DNA from: VRUE01 sp036406595
GTDB lineage: Bacteria > Actinomycetota > Thermoleophilia > Solirubrobacterales > 70-9
DNA length: 58,554 nt
Assembly: GCA_036406595.1 (NCBI GenBank)
Contig: DASXAR010000014.1
Location: 1-58,554 of the forward strand
Direction of reading: 5' to 3'
Shown here: positions 34,075 through 42,378 of the stretch, one piece after another
How positions within the stretch are numbered: the first letter of the stretch is position 1
How the letters are laid out: each line of letters begins with the position of its first letter
Made by a program: the position numbers and the translations under genes
Notes under the pieces: model-generated
What the model was told of the DNA's origin: nothing
The model's input: only the letters and a program-made list of their open reading frames with translations
The model's database searches: none

Positions 34075-34671
34075 TCAGGGAAACGCCGGAAGCGTATGCC
34101 CAGAGCCAGCCACGGACGGGCGTCGCGGCGCGTGCAGGTCTACATAATCGAGCGCGGTGATCGACGGGTCGGCGAGGACCGCGGCGGCGGCCTTCCACTT
34201 TTCCGCCGCCCGGGACGCATCGCCGAAGCGCAGTTCGACCCCCGAGCGGAGGATGACGTCCACCCCGCTCTCGCCGAAATAGCTGCTTTCGACGTGCGGT
34301 CGGAGCGCAGGCGGTGCGGCGCCGAGGACCCTCGCCTGCTGGAGCATCGTCCCGCCGAGCCGCCCGCTCTTGGGTGCCGGCGCCGCCGGCAGACTTGGCA
34401 GCGTTCCCTGCTTCGGTTCCGGCAGCCGTTCGAGCAGCCGCCCGTTCGCGGCAACCGGCACAGCACCCTGGCCCGAGCCCAGCGTCGCGACCGCTTCCGG
34501 AACCACGACCCGCGGCTCCACCGACCCTCCTCGGAGGACGAGAAGGTAGGCGGCGCCGAGCGCAACCAGCAGGGCGGCCCCGGCGATCAGCAACGGCCGG
34601 CGCCGTGCGGCGCGGCGCACCCCCGCAGCCCAGCTGGTCGAAACGCCAATCGTCTGCTGCGCTCCGCTCAC
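34075..34671 (-). CDS. ftsQ: FtsQ-like division protein, apparently without POTRA domain
   Basis: 198 aa, short for FtsQ (usually 250-300). Cytoplasmic Arg-rich N-terminus, one TM at about 28-46 (LLIAGAALLVALGAAYLLVL). The C-terminal FtsQ domain is recognisable: AANGRLLERLP, LPSLP, then GVDVILRSGVELRFGDASRAAEKWKAAAAVL and ITALDYVDLHAPRRPSV. Between TM and this domain only ~25 residues remain, so the ~70-residue POTRA domain seems to be missing. Position (murB-ftsQ-ftsZ) and a 4-bp overlap with murB support the call. Alternative: a fast-evolving FtsQ with an unrecognisable POTRA. Confidence 0.8.
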   Translation of the reverse strand: MSGAQQTIGVSTSWAAGVRRAARRRPLLIAGAALLVALGAAYLLVLRGGSVEPRVVVPEAVATLGSGQGAVPVAANGRLLERLPEPKQGTLPSLPAAPAPKSGRLGGTMLQQARVLGAAPPALRPHVESSYFGESGVDVILRSGVELRFGDASRAAEKWKAAAAVLADPSITALDYVDLHAPRRPSVAGSGHTLPAFP

Positions 34672-35579
34672 AGGTCCCACCCCTCCGGCCAGCGCACGGC
34701 GCCGAGCAGCTGCACCTCGGGCTCCAGAACGACCCCCCACCGCTCGTGCACGCGGCGCCGTCCCTCTGCCATCAGGTTGAGCACGTCCGCGGTCGTCGCC
34801 TCGCCGGTGTTCTCGACGAAGTTCGCGTGCTTCTCGGCGAAGCGCGCGCCGCCCACCTGCAGCCCCCGGCATCCCGCCCCCTCCAGCAGCTGTCCCGCAG
34901 TACGTCCCCCGGCCCGCTCGTCGTCGGGGTTCATGAAGGTCGAGCCGAAGGTCTTGATCCCGGAGGGCTGGGCCTCGTGACGCCGCGACCGCATCGTCGC
35001 CATCGTCGCCCGGATCTCCTCCGGCTCGCCGGGGCGCAGCAGAAACGATGCCCGAGCGACCACCTCACCCCCCGACAGGTTCGAGCTGCGATAGGAGAAG
35101 CCGAGCTCCGACGGCTCGCGCCGCTCGATTCCCGACGCGTCGGCCACGTCCACCCACTCGAGCACCTCGGCGAGCTCGCCCCCGTAGGCGTTGGCGTTCA
35201 TCCGCACGGCGCCGCCCACGGTCCCGGGGATGTTCACCCCGAACTCGAGACCCGATAGCCCCCAGCCGGCGGCCTTCGCCGCCGCCGAGGGCAGCCGCGC
35301 ACCCCCGCCGCAGCGCAACCGCCTTCCGTCGTGCTCGATCCCGGCCAGCTTCCCATCGAGCTTCAGCACCAGGCCCGCGAAGCCATCGTCGGCGACGAGC
35401 AGATTGGAGCCGGAGCCGACGATCCCGACCGCGACCCCCTCGCTCGACGCCCAGCCGAGCGCCTCGCGGAGCGCCTCGGTGTCGGCCGGCCGGGCGTACC
35501 AGTCCGCCGAACCACCGGTGCGAACCGTGGTCAGCCGCGACAACGGATAGTTCCGCTCGATTCCGTCCGGCGCCCTCAT
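34668..35579 (-). CDS. murB: UDP-N-acetylenolpyruvoylglucosamine reductase
   Basis: 303 aa FAD enzyme that completes UDP-MurNAc. Type II MurB features: YPLSRLTTVRTGGSADWYARP, VGIVGSGSNLLVADDGFAGLVL (FAD site), GLEFGVNIPGTVGGAVRMNANAYGGE, and catalytic-region FSYRSSN and GSTFMNPDD (Ser proton donor) with GARFAEKHANFVEN at the end. ATG overlaps the murC stop by 4 bp. Confidence 0.97.
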   Translation of the reverse strand: MRAPDGIERNYPLSRLTTVRTGGSADWYARPADTEALREALGWASSEGVAVGIVGSGSNLLVADDGFAGLVLKLDGKLAGIEHDGRRLRCGGGARLPSAAAKAAGWGLSGLEFGVNIPGTVGGAVRMNANAYGGELAEVLEWVDVADASGIERREPSELGFSYRSSNLSGGEVVARASFLLRPGEPEEIRATMATMRSRRHEAQPSGIKTFGSTFMNPDDERAGGRTAGQLLEGAGCRGLQVGGARFAEKHANFVENTGEATTADVLNLMAEGRRRVHERWGVVLEPEVQLLGAVRWPEGWDL

Positions 35580-36841
35580 CCCTCGTCTCCTTCGGCGACC
35601 AACGCCTCGGCGACCTTGAAGACGTCACCGGCGCCGATCGTGACCAGGGTCTCGCCCTCGCCGAGCCGCGCCGCCAGGGCCGCCCGCGCCTGCTCGAGCG
35701 TCGGGGTCCAGAGAACCCGGCGGCCGCCCATCCGGTCGGCGGCAGCCCGGGCCACCCGCAGCCCGTCGACGCCGGCGAGCTGACCCACCGGTTCCTCGCG
35801 AGCCGCGTAGACGTCGAGCACCGCGACTTCGTCGGCGAGGGCGAGGGCGGCGCCGAATTGTGCCGCGAGCGCCTTGGTGCGGGAGTAGAGGTGTGGCTGG
35901 AAGGCGACGATCAGCCGTCCGGAATCGGCCTCCCGCAGCGCCGTGAGGGCGGCCCTCACCTCCGTCGGGTGATGCGCGTAGTCGTCGTAGACCCGGGCGC
36001 TGCCCCTCGTCCCCTTCAGCTCGAGCCGGCGCCGCACGCCTGGAAAGCCGGCCAGCGCCGCCGCGGCGGCGTCGAGGTCGAAGCCGGCGGCCGCAACCGC
36101 CGCCAGCGCCGCCCGCGCGTTCAGCACGTTGTGACGGCCGGGCACGGAGAGCCGGAGCTCGGCCGGTCCGGGGGAATCCGGGCCGAACTCCGCGAGCTTC
36201 CCCGCCCGCGCGGCGAAGTCGTCGAATGCCGTTTGCAACTCGGCCAGGGATCCCCAGCGGGAGTGATGGTCCATCTCGACGTTTGTCAGCAACGCCACCT
36301 CCGGCTCCAGCCTGAGGAAGCTGCCGTCGCTCTCATCGGCCTCTGCCACGACCCACTCCCCGCTCCCCCAGGCCGCGTTGGCGTCGCCGCCCTCGGGTCC
36401 GAGTCCCGGCACCTCGCCGCCGATGAAGAAGCTCGGCCCGGCGCCGATCTCCCGAAGCGCCCAGGCGACCATCGCGGTCGTGGTGGTCTTGCCGTGAGTG
36501 CCGGCGACGGCGATCAGGCGCTTCTCCTCGCAGAGCTCGGCGAGCAGCGTCCCGCGGTGCACCACCGCGGCCGACGCCTCCCGCGCCGCGACCAGCTCCG
36601 GGTTGTCCTCGGGGATCGCGGTCGAGACCACCACCTCGGCGCCCGCCGGCAGGTTTGCCCGATCGTGCCCGACCGCGACCTCGATTCCGGCCTCGCGCAG
36701 CCGCTCCATGTAGGAGGAGTCGGAGCGGTCGCTGCCGCTCACCGTCGACCCGAGCTGCCGGCAGACGAGCGCCAGGCCGCTCATGCCGGCGCCGCCGATG
36801 CCGACGAAGTGAAGCGTCCTTTTCGGCCAGTCGGGACTCAT
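35576..36841 (-). CDS. murC: UDP-N-acetylmuramate--L-alanine ligase
   Basis: 421 aa from ATG 36841. Mur ligase adding L-Ala to UDP-MurNAc. N-terminal Rossmann: LHFVGIGGAGMSGLALV; ATP loop AGTHGKTTTTAM; EADESDGSFL; TNVEMDHHSRWGS; VYDDYAHHPTEVRAAL and FQPHLYSRTKAL in the C-terminal domain. All are MurC-specific variants. The in-frame extension upstream overlaps murG and is not needed. ATG overlaps the murG stop by 4 bp. Confidence 0.97.
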   Translation of the reverse strand: MSPDWPKRTLHFVGIGGAGMSGLALVCRQLGSTVSGSDRSDSSYMERLREAGIEVAVGHDRANLPAGAEVVVSTAIPEDNPELVAAREASAAVVHRGTLLAELCEEKRLIAVAGTHGKTTTTAMVAWALREIGAGPSFFIGGEVPGLGPEGGDANAAWGSGEWVVAEADESDGSFLRLEPEVALLTNVEMDHHSRWGSLAELQTAFDDFAARAGKLAEFGPDSPGPAELRLSVPGRHNVLNARAALAAVAAAGFDLDAAAAALAGFPGVRRRLELKGTRGSARVYDDYAHHPTEVRAALTALREADSGRLIVAFQPHLYSRTKALAAQFGAALALADEVAVLDVYAAREEPVGQLAGVDGLRVARAAADRMGGRRVLWTPTLEQARAALAARLGEGETLVTIGAGDVFKVAEALVAEGDEG

Positions 36842-37932
36842 GCGGCAGCGAGGATCTCGTCGGCGATCCGCCGCGCAGCGTCCGGCATCGCGAGGCCCTC
36901 CGAGGCGGCGGCCATCGCCGCCAGGCGCGCATCGTCGGAGAAGAGCCGCTCGACCTCGCCGGCGAGGCGGCCCGGCTCGAGCTCGGCGTCGGGGACGACG
37001 AGTGCCGCGCCGGCCCGCTCCATCCAGGCCGCGTTGGCCCCCTGGTGGTCGCCGGTCGCGTGGGGATAGGGAACGAGGATCGCCGGCCGGCCGGTCGCCG
37101 TCAGCTCGAAGATCGAGCCCCCGGAGCGGCCCAGCACCAGGTCGCATGCGGCGAGGCACTCGCCCATGTCCGGCTCGTAGTCGAGCAGCGCGTAGCGCTG
37201 GTTGTGGGGCGCGGCGGCGAGGCGCTCCTCCAGCTCCCCGAAGTCCCGGCGCCCCGCGACGTGGACGACGTGGAAGCCGCGCCCCGGCCGCTCCGCGAAT
37301 GCCTCGACGGCGCAGCGATTGACCGAGCGCGCGCCCTGGCTCCCGCCCATCACGAGCAGGCAGCGCTCCTTCGGCCCGATCCCGAAGCGATCCCGCGCCG
37401 CGGCGCGGTCCGCCCCGAGGATTTCGGCGGACACCGGGCGGCCGGTCACCCTGTAACGGTCGCCGCCGCGCCCGTCGATCGGAAAGGCCAGGCAGACCCG
37501 CCGAGCGCGGCCGGCGAGCAGTCGGTTGGCGAGGCCGAGATGGCTGTCGGCCTCGGTCAGGACCAAGGGCGTGCGGCTGAGAACCGCCGCCAGGCCGGCC
37601 GGTCCGGCGACGAAGCCGCCGCCACCCATCACCACGTCCGCCCCGCGCCGCCGGATCGCCCGGCGGGCGGCGCCGACGGCCGCGAGCGCCTCGGCGCCGG
37701 CGGCAAGCGCCCGCAGCGGGTTGCCCCGGTCGATCCCTCGGGCCTTGAGGAAATCGATCTCGTAGCCGGCCCGCGGCACCAGGTCCGCCTCGATCCGCTC
37801 TCTGGTGCCGAGAAAGGAAACCTCGGCCCCGCTAGCCCGAAGCTCTGCGGCGACCGCCATGGCCGGCACGACGTGCCCGGCCGTTCCCCCGGCTGCCACC
37901 ACGACTCTTGCGATTGGCACTGGTGCGTGCAC
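36838..37932 (-). CDS. murG: UDP-GlcNAc:undecaprenyl-PP-MurNAc-pentapeptide GlcNAc transferase
   Basis: 364 aa GT28 glycosyltransferase making lipid II at the inner face of the membrane. Visible: VVVAAGGTAGHVVPAMAVA (N-terminal glycine loop), GGGGFVAGPAGLAAV, CLLVMGGSQGARSVN, and the donor site RSGGSIFELTATGRPAILVPYPHATGDHQGANA. Start GTG 37932 is chosen for the AGAAGGAG site 8 nt upstream; GTG 37920 is an alternative. The start lies inside ftsW, so the two coding regions overlap by about 101 bp in different frames, which is long for this cluster. Confidence 0.95.
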   Translation of the reverse strand: MHAPVPIARVVVAAGGTAGHVVPAMAVAAELRASGAEVSFLGTRERIEADLVPRAGYEIDFLKARGIDRGNPLRALAAGAEALAAVGAARRAIRRRGADVVMGGGGFVAGPAGLAAVLSRTPLVLTEADSHLGLANRLLAGRARRVCLAFPIDGRGGDRYRVTGRPVSAEILGADRAAARDRFGIGPKERCLLVMGGSQGARSVNRCAVEAFAERPGRGFHVVHVAGRRDFGELEERLAAAPHNQRYALLDYEPDMGECLAACDLVLGRSGGSIFELTATGRPAILVPYPHATGDHQGANAAWMERAGAALVVPDAELEPGRLAGEVERLFSDDARLAAMAAASEGLAMPDAARRIADEILAAA

Positions 37933-39112
37933 TCGATCGGCTCCTTCTGCGTGCGGGCGAGCGGCCGCCCTCGACGACGCGCAGTTTGCCAGCGCGGGCG
38001 GTCCCTCCACGGGCGACGTTGAGGATCAGGCCAACGGCGAACAGCGTCGCTATCAGGCTGCTGTTGCCGTAGGAGACAAAGGGCAGCGGCACCCCCGTCA
38101 ACGGTGCCAGGCCCATCACCGCGAATAGGTTGATCGTCGCCTGCACCAGGACCAGCGAGGTGAGGCCGGCGACGAGGATCTTGCCGTAGGCGTCGCGGGC
38201 TCCCTGGGCGATCCTCAGCCCGGCGTAGCCGAAGATGGAGAAGAGCCCGACGACGCCGAGGATGCCGACCAGCCCAAGCTCCTCTCCGATCACGGCGGAG
38301 ATCATGTCGGTGTGCGCCTCCGGCAGGTAGAAGGCCTTCTGGACGCCGTTGCCGATCCCGACGCCGAAGATTCCGCCCGAGCCGAGGGCGATCTTCGCCT
38401 GCGCCGCCTGGAAGCCCGCGCCGGCGGCGTCCGCCCCGGGGTTGAGGAACGCGGTCAGCCTGGCCATCCGGTAGGGCTCGATCACCGTCATCAGCAGGCC
38501 GAAGCAGACGAGGACGAGGGCGATCAGCGCAAGATCGCGCAGCCTCGCGCCGGCCGCGACGAGGGTCGCCGCGACGGCGAAGGCGATGACCAGCGTCGTG
38601 CCCAGGTCCGGCTCTGCGACGATCAGCAGGGCGGCCGCCCCGGAGACGAGAAGGAACGGCATCAGCCCCTCGAGCGAGCGAACGCGCTTCGGCTTTCCGG
38701 CGAGCAGGTCCGCGCCATATAGGACCAGCGCCACCTTGGCCAGCTCCGAGGGCTGGATCTGAAGGAAGCCCGAGCCGAGCCAACGGCTCGAGCCGTTGAC
38801 GCTGGTGCCCCCGGCCAGCACCGCGAGCAGCAGGAACAGCGAGACGCAGAGGAACGCCGGCGTGAGGCGCCGGACCGCCTGCAGGCCCCCCCGTGCGGTG
38901 AGGTGCATGACTACGAGTCCGAGCGCGCCGAAGAGCAGGGTCCGCTTCAGATAGAAGGCGCTGTCGGAGAGGCCGCCATTGCTCAGAACGCGCGTCGTCG
39001 AGCTGGCCGAGAAGACCATCACCGCTCCGAAGGCGAGCAGGCAGAGGGTTGCCGTCAGCAGCATGTTGTACTCGGCGGGGAAATTGGCCGAGCGGCGCTT
39101 CGCCCGCTTCAT
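37832..39112 (-). CDS. ftsW: SEDS-family lipid II polymerase FtsW
   Basis: 426 aa from ATG 39112. About ten TM segments. SEDS markers: LQIQPSELAKVALVLYGADLLA, LIVAEPDLGTTLVIAFAVAATL (catalytic Asp region), MARLTAFLNPGADAAGAGFQAAQAKIALGSGGIFGVGIGNG, FYLPEAHTDMISAVIGEELGLVG and PLTGVPLPFVSYGNSSLIATLFAVG. The last ~50 residues are a Ser/Arg-rich cytoplasmic tail that overlaps the 5' end of murG. ATG overlaps murD stop by 4 bp. Works with the ftsI product as the septal synthase. Confidence 0.96.
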   Translation of the reverse strand: MKRAKRRSANFPAEYNMLLTATLCLLAFGAVMVFSASSTTRVLSNGGLSDSAFYLKRTLLFGALGLVVMHLTARGGLQAVRRLTPAFLCVSLFLLLAVLAGGTSVNGSSRWLGSGFLQIQPSELAKVALVLYGADLLAGKPKRVRSLEGLMPFLLVSGAAALLIVAEPDLGTTLVIAFAVAATLVAAGARLRDLALIALVLVCFGLLMTVIEPYRMARLTAFLNPGADAAGAGFQAAQAKIALGSGGIFGVGIGNGVQKAFYLPEAHTDMISAVIGEELGLVGILGVVGLFSIFGYAGLRIAQGARDAYGKILVAGLTSLVLVQATINLFAVMGLAPLTGVPLPFVSYGNSSLIATLFAVGLILNVARGGTARAGKLRVVEGGRSPARRRSRSSARTSANRKSRGGSRGNGRARRAGHGGRRRASG

Positions 39113-40476
39113 CTCAGCGCCTCGACGATCTCCCGGAAGCGATCGCCCCGGCGTTCGAAGTTCTCGAAGGCATCGAAGCTCGCGCAGGCGGGAGAGAGCA
39201 GGACGGTCTCGCCGGCCGCCGCCGCGCCAGCGGCCCGCCGGACCGCGTCCTCGAGCCCCTCGCATCGGTGCAGCGCAATCCCCGAGTCGAGGACCGGCGT
39301 CAGCTCCAGCGCCAGCCGGTCGGCGGCGGCGCCGATCAGGTAGCAGGCGACGCAGGTCTCGCGCACCGGGTCGGCCAGCGGCGCGAACGGCTCGTCCTTC
39401 TCGCTGCCGCCGAGGATCGCATGGACGCCGCCGTCGAAGGAGCGAAGCCCCACGGTCGCCGAGGCGACGTTGGTCGCCTTGGAGTCGTTGACGAAGCTGA
39501 CGCCGCCGATCTCGGCGACCTGCTCCAGCCGGTGGGGGACGCCGGCAAAGCCACGGAGGCCGGCGCGAACCGCGTCACGGTCGAGGCCCATCGCCAGCGC
39601 CGCGGCGGCCGCGGCCATCGCGTTGGTGACGTTGTGCTCGCCGAGCAGGCCGAGCTCGGAGACGGCCAGCAGCGGCTCGCCGCCGTGGAAGATCGTGCCC
39701 TCGGCGACAGACACCTCGCAGTCGGGCCCGGCGCCGCGGCAGAAGGGGACGAGCCGGGCGCAGCCGCCGAGGTCGGTACCGGCGAGCGACGGGTCGTCGG
39801 AGTTGAATACGGCGATGTCGTCGTTGCCCTGGTTGCCGAACACGCGCAGCTTCGCCGCCAGGTAGTCCTCGAGCCCCGCGTAGCGGTCGAGATGGTCGGG
39901 CGCCAGGTTGAGGAAAACGGCACACTCAGGCGCGAAGGCGACCGAATCCTCGAGCTGGAAGCTCGAGACCTCGCAGACGATCGTCGCCCGAGGGTCGACG
40001 CGACCGGTCAGGGAGGAGAGCGGCGTGCCGACGTTGCCCGCGACCTCCACCGGCTCGCCCGCGGTGCGGTAGATGTGGCCGATCAGCTCCACCGTGGTGG
40101 TCTTGCCGTTGGTTCCGGTGACGGCGATGAACCGGTTCGGAATCGTTCGCCACGCCAGCTCGACCTCGCCGATCACCTCGATGCCCCGCTCGAGCGCCGC
40201 GGCGATCACCGGCGCCTCCCGGGGCACGCCCGGGCTCTTGACGACCGTTCGCGTGCCCTCGAGAAGAGCGATTCCGTCCGCATCCAGGACGACTTCGACG
40301 TTCTCCCCCGCCAGCCCTGCCGTGCCGCCCGGATGGGTCATATCGACCGCGCGGACCGACTCTCCGCGCGAGGCCAGCATCCGCACGGCGGCCTGCCCCG
40401 ATCGCGCCAGCCCGACGACCAGATAGGGCCCCCCGGGCAGCTTGGGCCGCGGTTTCCGTGGAGGCGGGGCGCTCAT
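39109..40476 (-). CDS. murD: UDP-N-acetylmuramoyl-L-alanine--D-glutamate ligase
   Basis: 455 aa. Mur ligase adding D-Glu. VVGLARSGQAAVRML at the N-terminus, KSPGVPREAPV, ATP loop VTGTNGKTTTVEL, GNVGTPL, EVSSFQLED, LNLAPDHLDRY, PHRLEQVAEIGGVSFVNDSKATNVASATVGLRSF and LLSPACASFDAFENFERRGDRF. All are MurD hallmarks. First gene downstream of the pilin insertion, so it probably needs its own promoter in 40477-40568; none of good quality is evident. Confidence 0.97.
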   Translation of the reverse strand: MSAPPPRKPRPKLPGGPYLVVGLARSGQAAVRMLASRGESVRAVDMTHPGGTAGLAGENVEVVLDADGIALLEGTRTVVKSPGVPREAPVIAAALERGIEVIGEVELAWRTIPNRFIAVTGTNGKTTTVELIGHIYRTAGEPVEVAGNVGTPLSSLTGRVDPRATIVCEVSSFQLEDSVAFAPECAVFLNLAPDHLDRYAGLEDYLAAKLRVFGNQGNDDIAVFNSDDPSLAGTDLGGCARLVPFCRGAGPDCEVSVAEGTIFHGGEPLLAVSELGLLGEHNVTNAMAAAAAALAMGLDRDAVRAGLRGFAGVPHRLEQVAEIGGVSFVNDSKATNVASATVGLRSFDGGVHAILGGSEKDEPFAPLADPVRETCVACYLIGAAADRLALELTPVLDSGIALHRCEGLEDAVRRAAGAAAAGETVLLSPACASFDAFENFERRGDRFREIVEALR

Positions 40477-40568
40477 ACAGGTAATAGCTTCGCGCTGGAG
40501 CGAGCCGACCCTGTGATAGGCGGGGTGCAGGAGCTAACGCCGGGGCCCGTTCGCTCCGATACCGGCAT

Positions 40569-41030
40569 ATGGCCTCGATGACCCAACCCGACCCCGAGGG
40601 CGGCTTCACCATGATCGAGCTGCTCGTCGTGATGCTCATCATCGGCATCCTCGGCGCGATCGCCCTTCCCGCCTTCTTCGCACAGAAGAACAAGGCGGAG
40701 GACGCCAAGGCGAAGGGAATGGCCCACACCGCCGAGCTGGCGATGGAGATCTGCGGGAATCAGAACGACGGCAGCTACGACGCTGCGAACTGCACCCTCG
40801 GGGCGCTGCACGAAATCGAGCCCGGCATTCCGGGCGGGGAAGAAAGCCCGGTCGCGGTCTCCCCCGAAGGCGACCATTACTCGATCGATGTCACCGCCGT
40901 CGAGACCGGCAACGTCTACTCGGTGGAACGCGCCGCCAACGGCAATTTCACCTTCACCTGCACCGTCGCCGGCTCCAACCCCGGCGGCTGCATTCTGACC
41001 GGGGAAAAATCGGGCACCTGGGGAGGTTGA
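40569..41030 (+). CDS. Type IV pilin-like protein (class III signal peptide) inside the dcw cluster
   Basis: 153 aa. Short leader ending in EGG, then the prepilin motif G|FTMIELLVVMLIIGILGAIALPAFF with the key Glu at position +5, cleaved and N-methylated by prepilin peptidase in known systems. The globular part has two Cys pairs (about CGNQNDGSYDAANC and CTVAGSNPGGC) that may form disulfides. Start is ATG 40569 or ATG 40578; both give a leader of 12 or 9 residues. It is transcribed against the dcw genes on both sides, between murD and mraY. No other pilus genes are adjacent, so assembly factors must be elsewhere. Confidence 0.9.
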   Translation: MASMTQPDPEGGFTMIELLVVMLIIGILGAIALPAFFAQKNKAEDAKAKGMAHTAELAMEICGNQNDGSYDAANCTLGALHEIEPGIPGGEESPVAVSPEGDHYSIDVTAVETGNVYSVERAANGNFTFTCTVAGSNPGGCILTGEKSGTWGG

Positions 41031-41402
41031 GCCTGGTCGATGGAGCCCCTCGGCGCCGATGCTCGGCGCCGACGGGCGGAAAACCCACCCAAACGGTGTG
41101 AAATCGGCCCATCCACCCCTTCAGGGCTGCAGGACGAAGCCTGGCCCGCCCTACCAGCAGGTCACCGGCGAGGATGACCTGGCCACCTGGGACGGGCACC
41201 GGGAGCCGGATCCTCCATGTTCCAGGCCGGCCACCCATTTCACGGGCCGCGATTCTCCACCGCCACCGACTGCGGGTTTTTCACGAATTTCTTGCGATTG
41301 TGAGATCACCTGCAAGCGGGTTCGCCGAATTCCGCAGCGCCATCGACCCGATAGCAGAAATGGGCGCCGACGGGACCTTCCCCGCGCATGGCTCTCCTCC
41401 CG
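41031..41402. other. 372-bp non-coding stretch between pilin and mraY 3' ends
   Basis: I see no credible gene here; short open frames on both strands lack homology and good starts. It holds the 23-nt hairpin at 41050-41072, a CAGGTCA/TGACCTG stem with a 10-nt loop (41158-41181), and an AT-richer patch (41275-41312, GTTTTTCACGAATTTCTTG). The latter stands out from the 70% GC background and may mark a former insertion boundary or an antisense promoter. Confidence 0.5.
41050..41072. terminator. 10-bp perfect hairpin after the pilin gene
   Basis: Two tandem TCGGCGCCGA palindromes (41050-41059 and 41063-41072) separated by TGC form a perfect 10-bp stem, 20 nt after the pilin stop. Flanked by CCCC and GGG, but no T-run. 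Probable transcript end for the pilin, possibly bidirectional for mraY. Confidence 0.55.
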
Positions 41403-42377
41403 TCAGCGGCCTATCGACTGCTGGTACAGCGTGAACCCAATCCCCGAGCAGACGGCGGCGATGATCCAGAACCGGAGCATGATCTTCGTCTCCGACCAGG
41501 CCATCATCTCGAAGTGATGATGCAGGGGGGCCATCAGCAGCACGCGACGGCGGAATGTCTTGAAGGCGAAGACCTGGGCCGCGACGGAGAGCGCCTCGAT
41601 CACGAAGATGCCGCCGATGATGATCAGCAGGACCTCGGTCTGGGTCATCACGGCGAGGGCGCCGATCGCGCCGCCCAGCCCGAGCGAGCCGGTGTCGCCC
41701 ATGAAGATCGAGGCCGGGAAGGCGTTGAACCAGAGGAAGCCGATGCAGGCGCCGACCAGGCACGCGGATAGCAGCGCCAGGTTCTGCTGCTCGTTGGTGA
41801 CGAAGGCGATCGCCGTGTAGGCGAGGAGGACGATCGCGCAGGATCCGGCGGCGAGCCCGTCGAGGCCGTCGGTGAGGTTGACGCCGTTCGAGGTGCCGGC
41901 GATGACGAGGAAGACGAGGACGAAGTAGAGGACCGGGCCAAGATCGATGCTGGCATCGCCGATGCGGAAGAAGAGGATCGGCTCGAGCCCGACCTCATGG
42001 CGCGCCACCCACCAGAGGCCGAGCGCGAGGAAGAGCTGGAAGACCAGCTTCCAGCGGGCGGAGAGGCCGAGGGAACGGCGTTTGACGATCTTGATGAAGT
42101 CGTCGGCGAAGCCAAGCGCGGCGCAGCCGAGCGCCACCACGAAGACCGCCATGCTCTGCGCGTCGCGGTCGGAGAGGACGAGGTAGGGAACGCAGATCGA
42201 GGCGAAGACGATCAGCCCGCCCATCGTCGGCGTCCCCGCCTTCGCGTGGTGCTCCTGCGGCCCGTCCTCGCGGATGTGCTGCCCGAACTCTTTCACCCGC
42301 AGGTACTCGATGAACTTCGGGCCGAGAAAGATGCAGATCAGCATCGCCGCCATGCCGGCGATCAGGACCTCACCCAT
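41403..42377 (-). CDS. mraY: Phospho-MurNAc-pentapeptide transferase
   Basis: 324 aa, ten TM segments. Makes lipid I from UDP-MurNAc-pentapeptide and undecaprenyl phosphate. Motifs: EHHAKAGTPTMGGLIV, LGFADDFIKIVKRRSLGLSARWKL (catalytic Asp pair), GTSNGVNLTDGLDGLAAG, NAFPASIFMGDTGSLGLGG, and the APLHHHFEMMAWSETKI loop. ATG 42377 follows the murF stop after one base. Last gene of the upstream half of the dcw cluster before the pilin interruption. Confidence 0.97.
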   Translation of the reverse strand: MGEVLIAGMAAMLICIFLGPKFIEYLRVKEFGQHIREDGPQEHHAKAGTPTMGGLIVFASICVPYLVLSDRDAQSMAVFVVALGCAALGFADDFIKIVKRRSLGLSARWKLVFQLFLALGLWWVARHEVGLEPILFFRIGDASIDLGPVLYFVLVFLVIAGTSNGVNLTDGLDGLAAGSCAIVLLAYTAIAFVTNEQQNLALLSACLVGACIGFLWFNAFPASIFMGDTGSLGLGGAIGALAVMTQTEVLLIIIGGIFVIEALSVAAQVFAFKTFRRRVLLMAPLHHHFEMMAWSETKIMLRFWIIAAVCSGIGFTLYQQSIGR

Positions 42378-42378
42378 G

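Noticed and set aside
41101..41200. c-di-GMP riboswitch-like fragments (GACGAAGCC) after the pilin
   Set aside because: The conserved core does not line up and it is downstream of the pilin with no gene to control.
40954..41238. 94-codon minus-strand ORF antisense to the pilin 3' end
   Set aside because: Low-complexity Arg/Pro-rich translation and no start context.
41059..41517. 152-codon plus-strand ORF across the gap and the mraY 3' end
   Set aside because: No homology-like pattern, overlaps mraY antisense and its start lies in the terminator hairpin.
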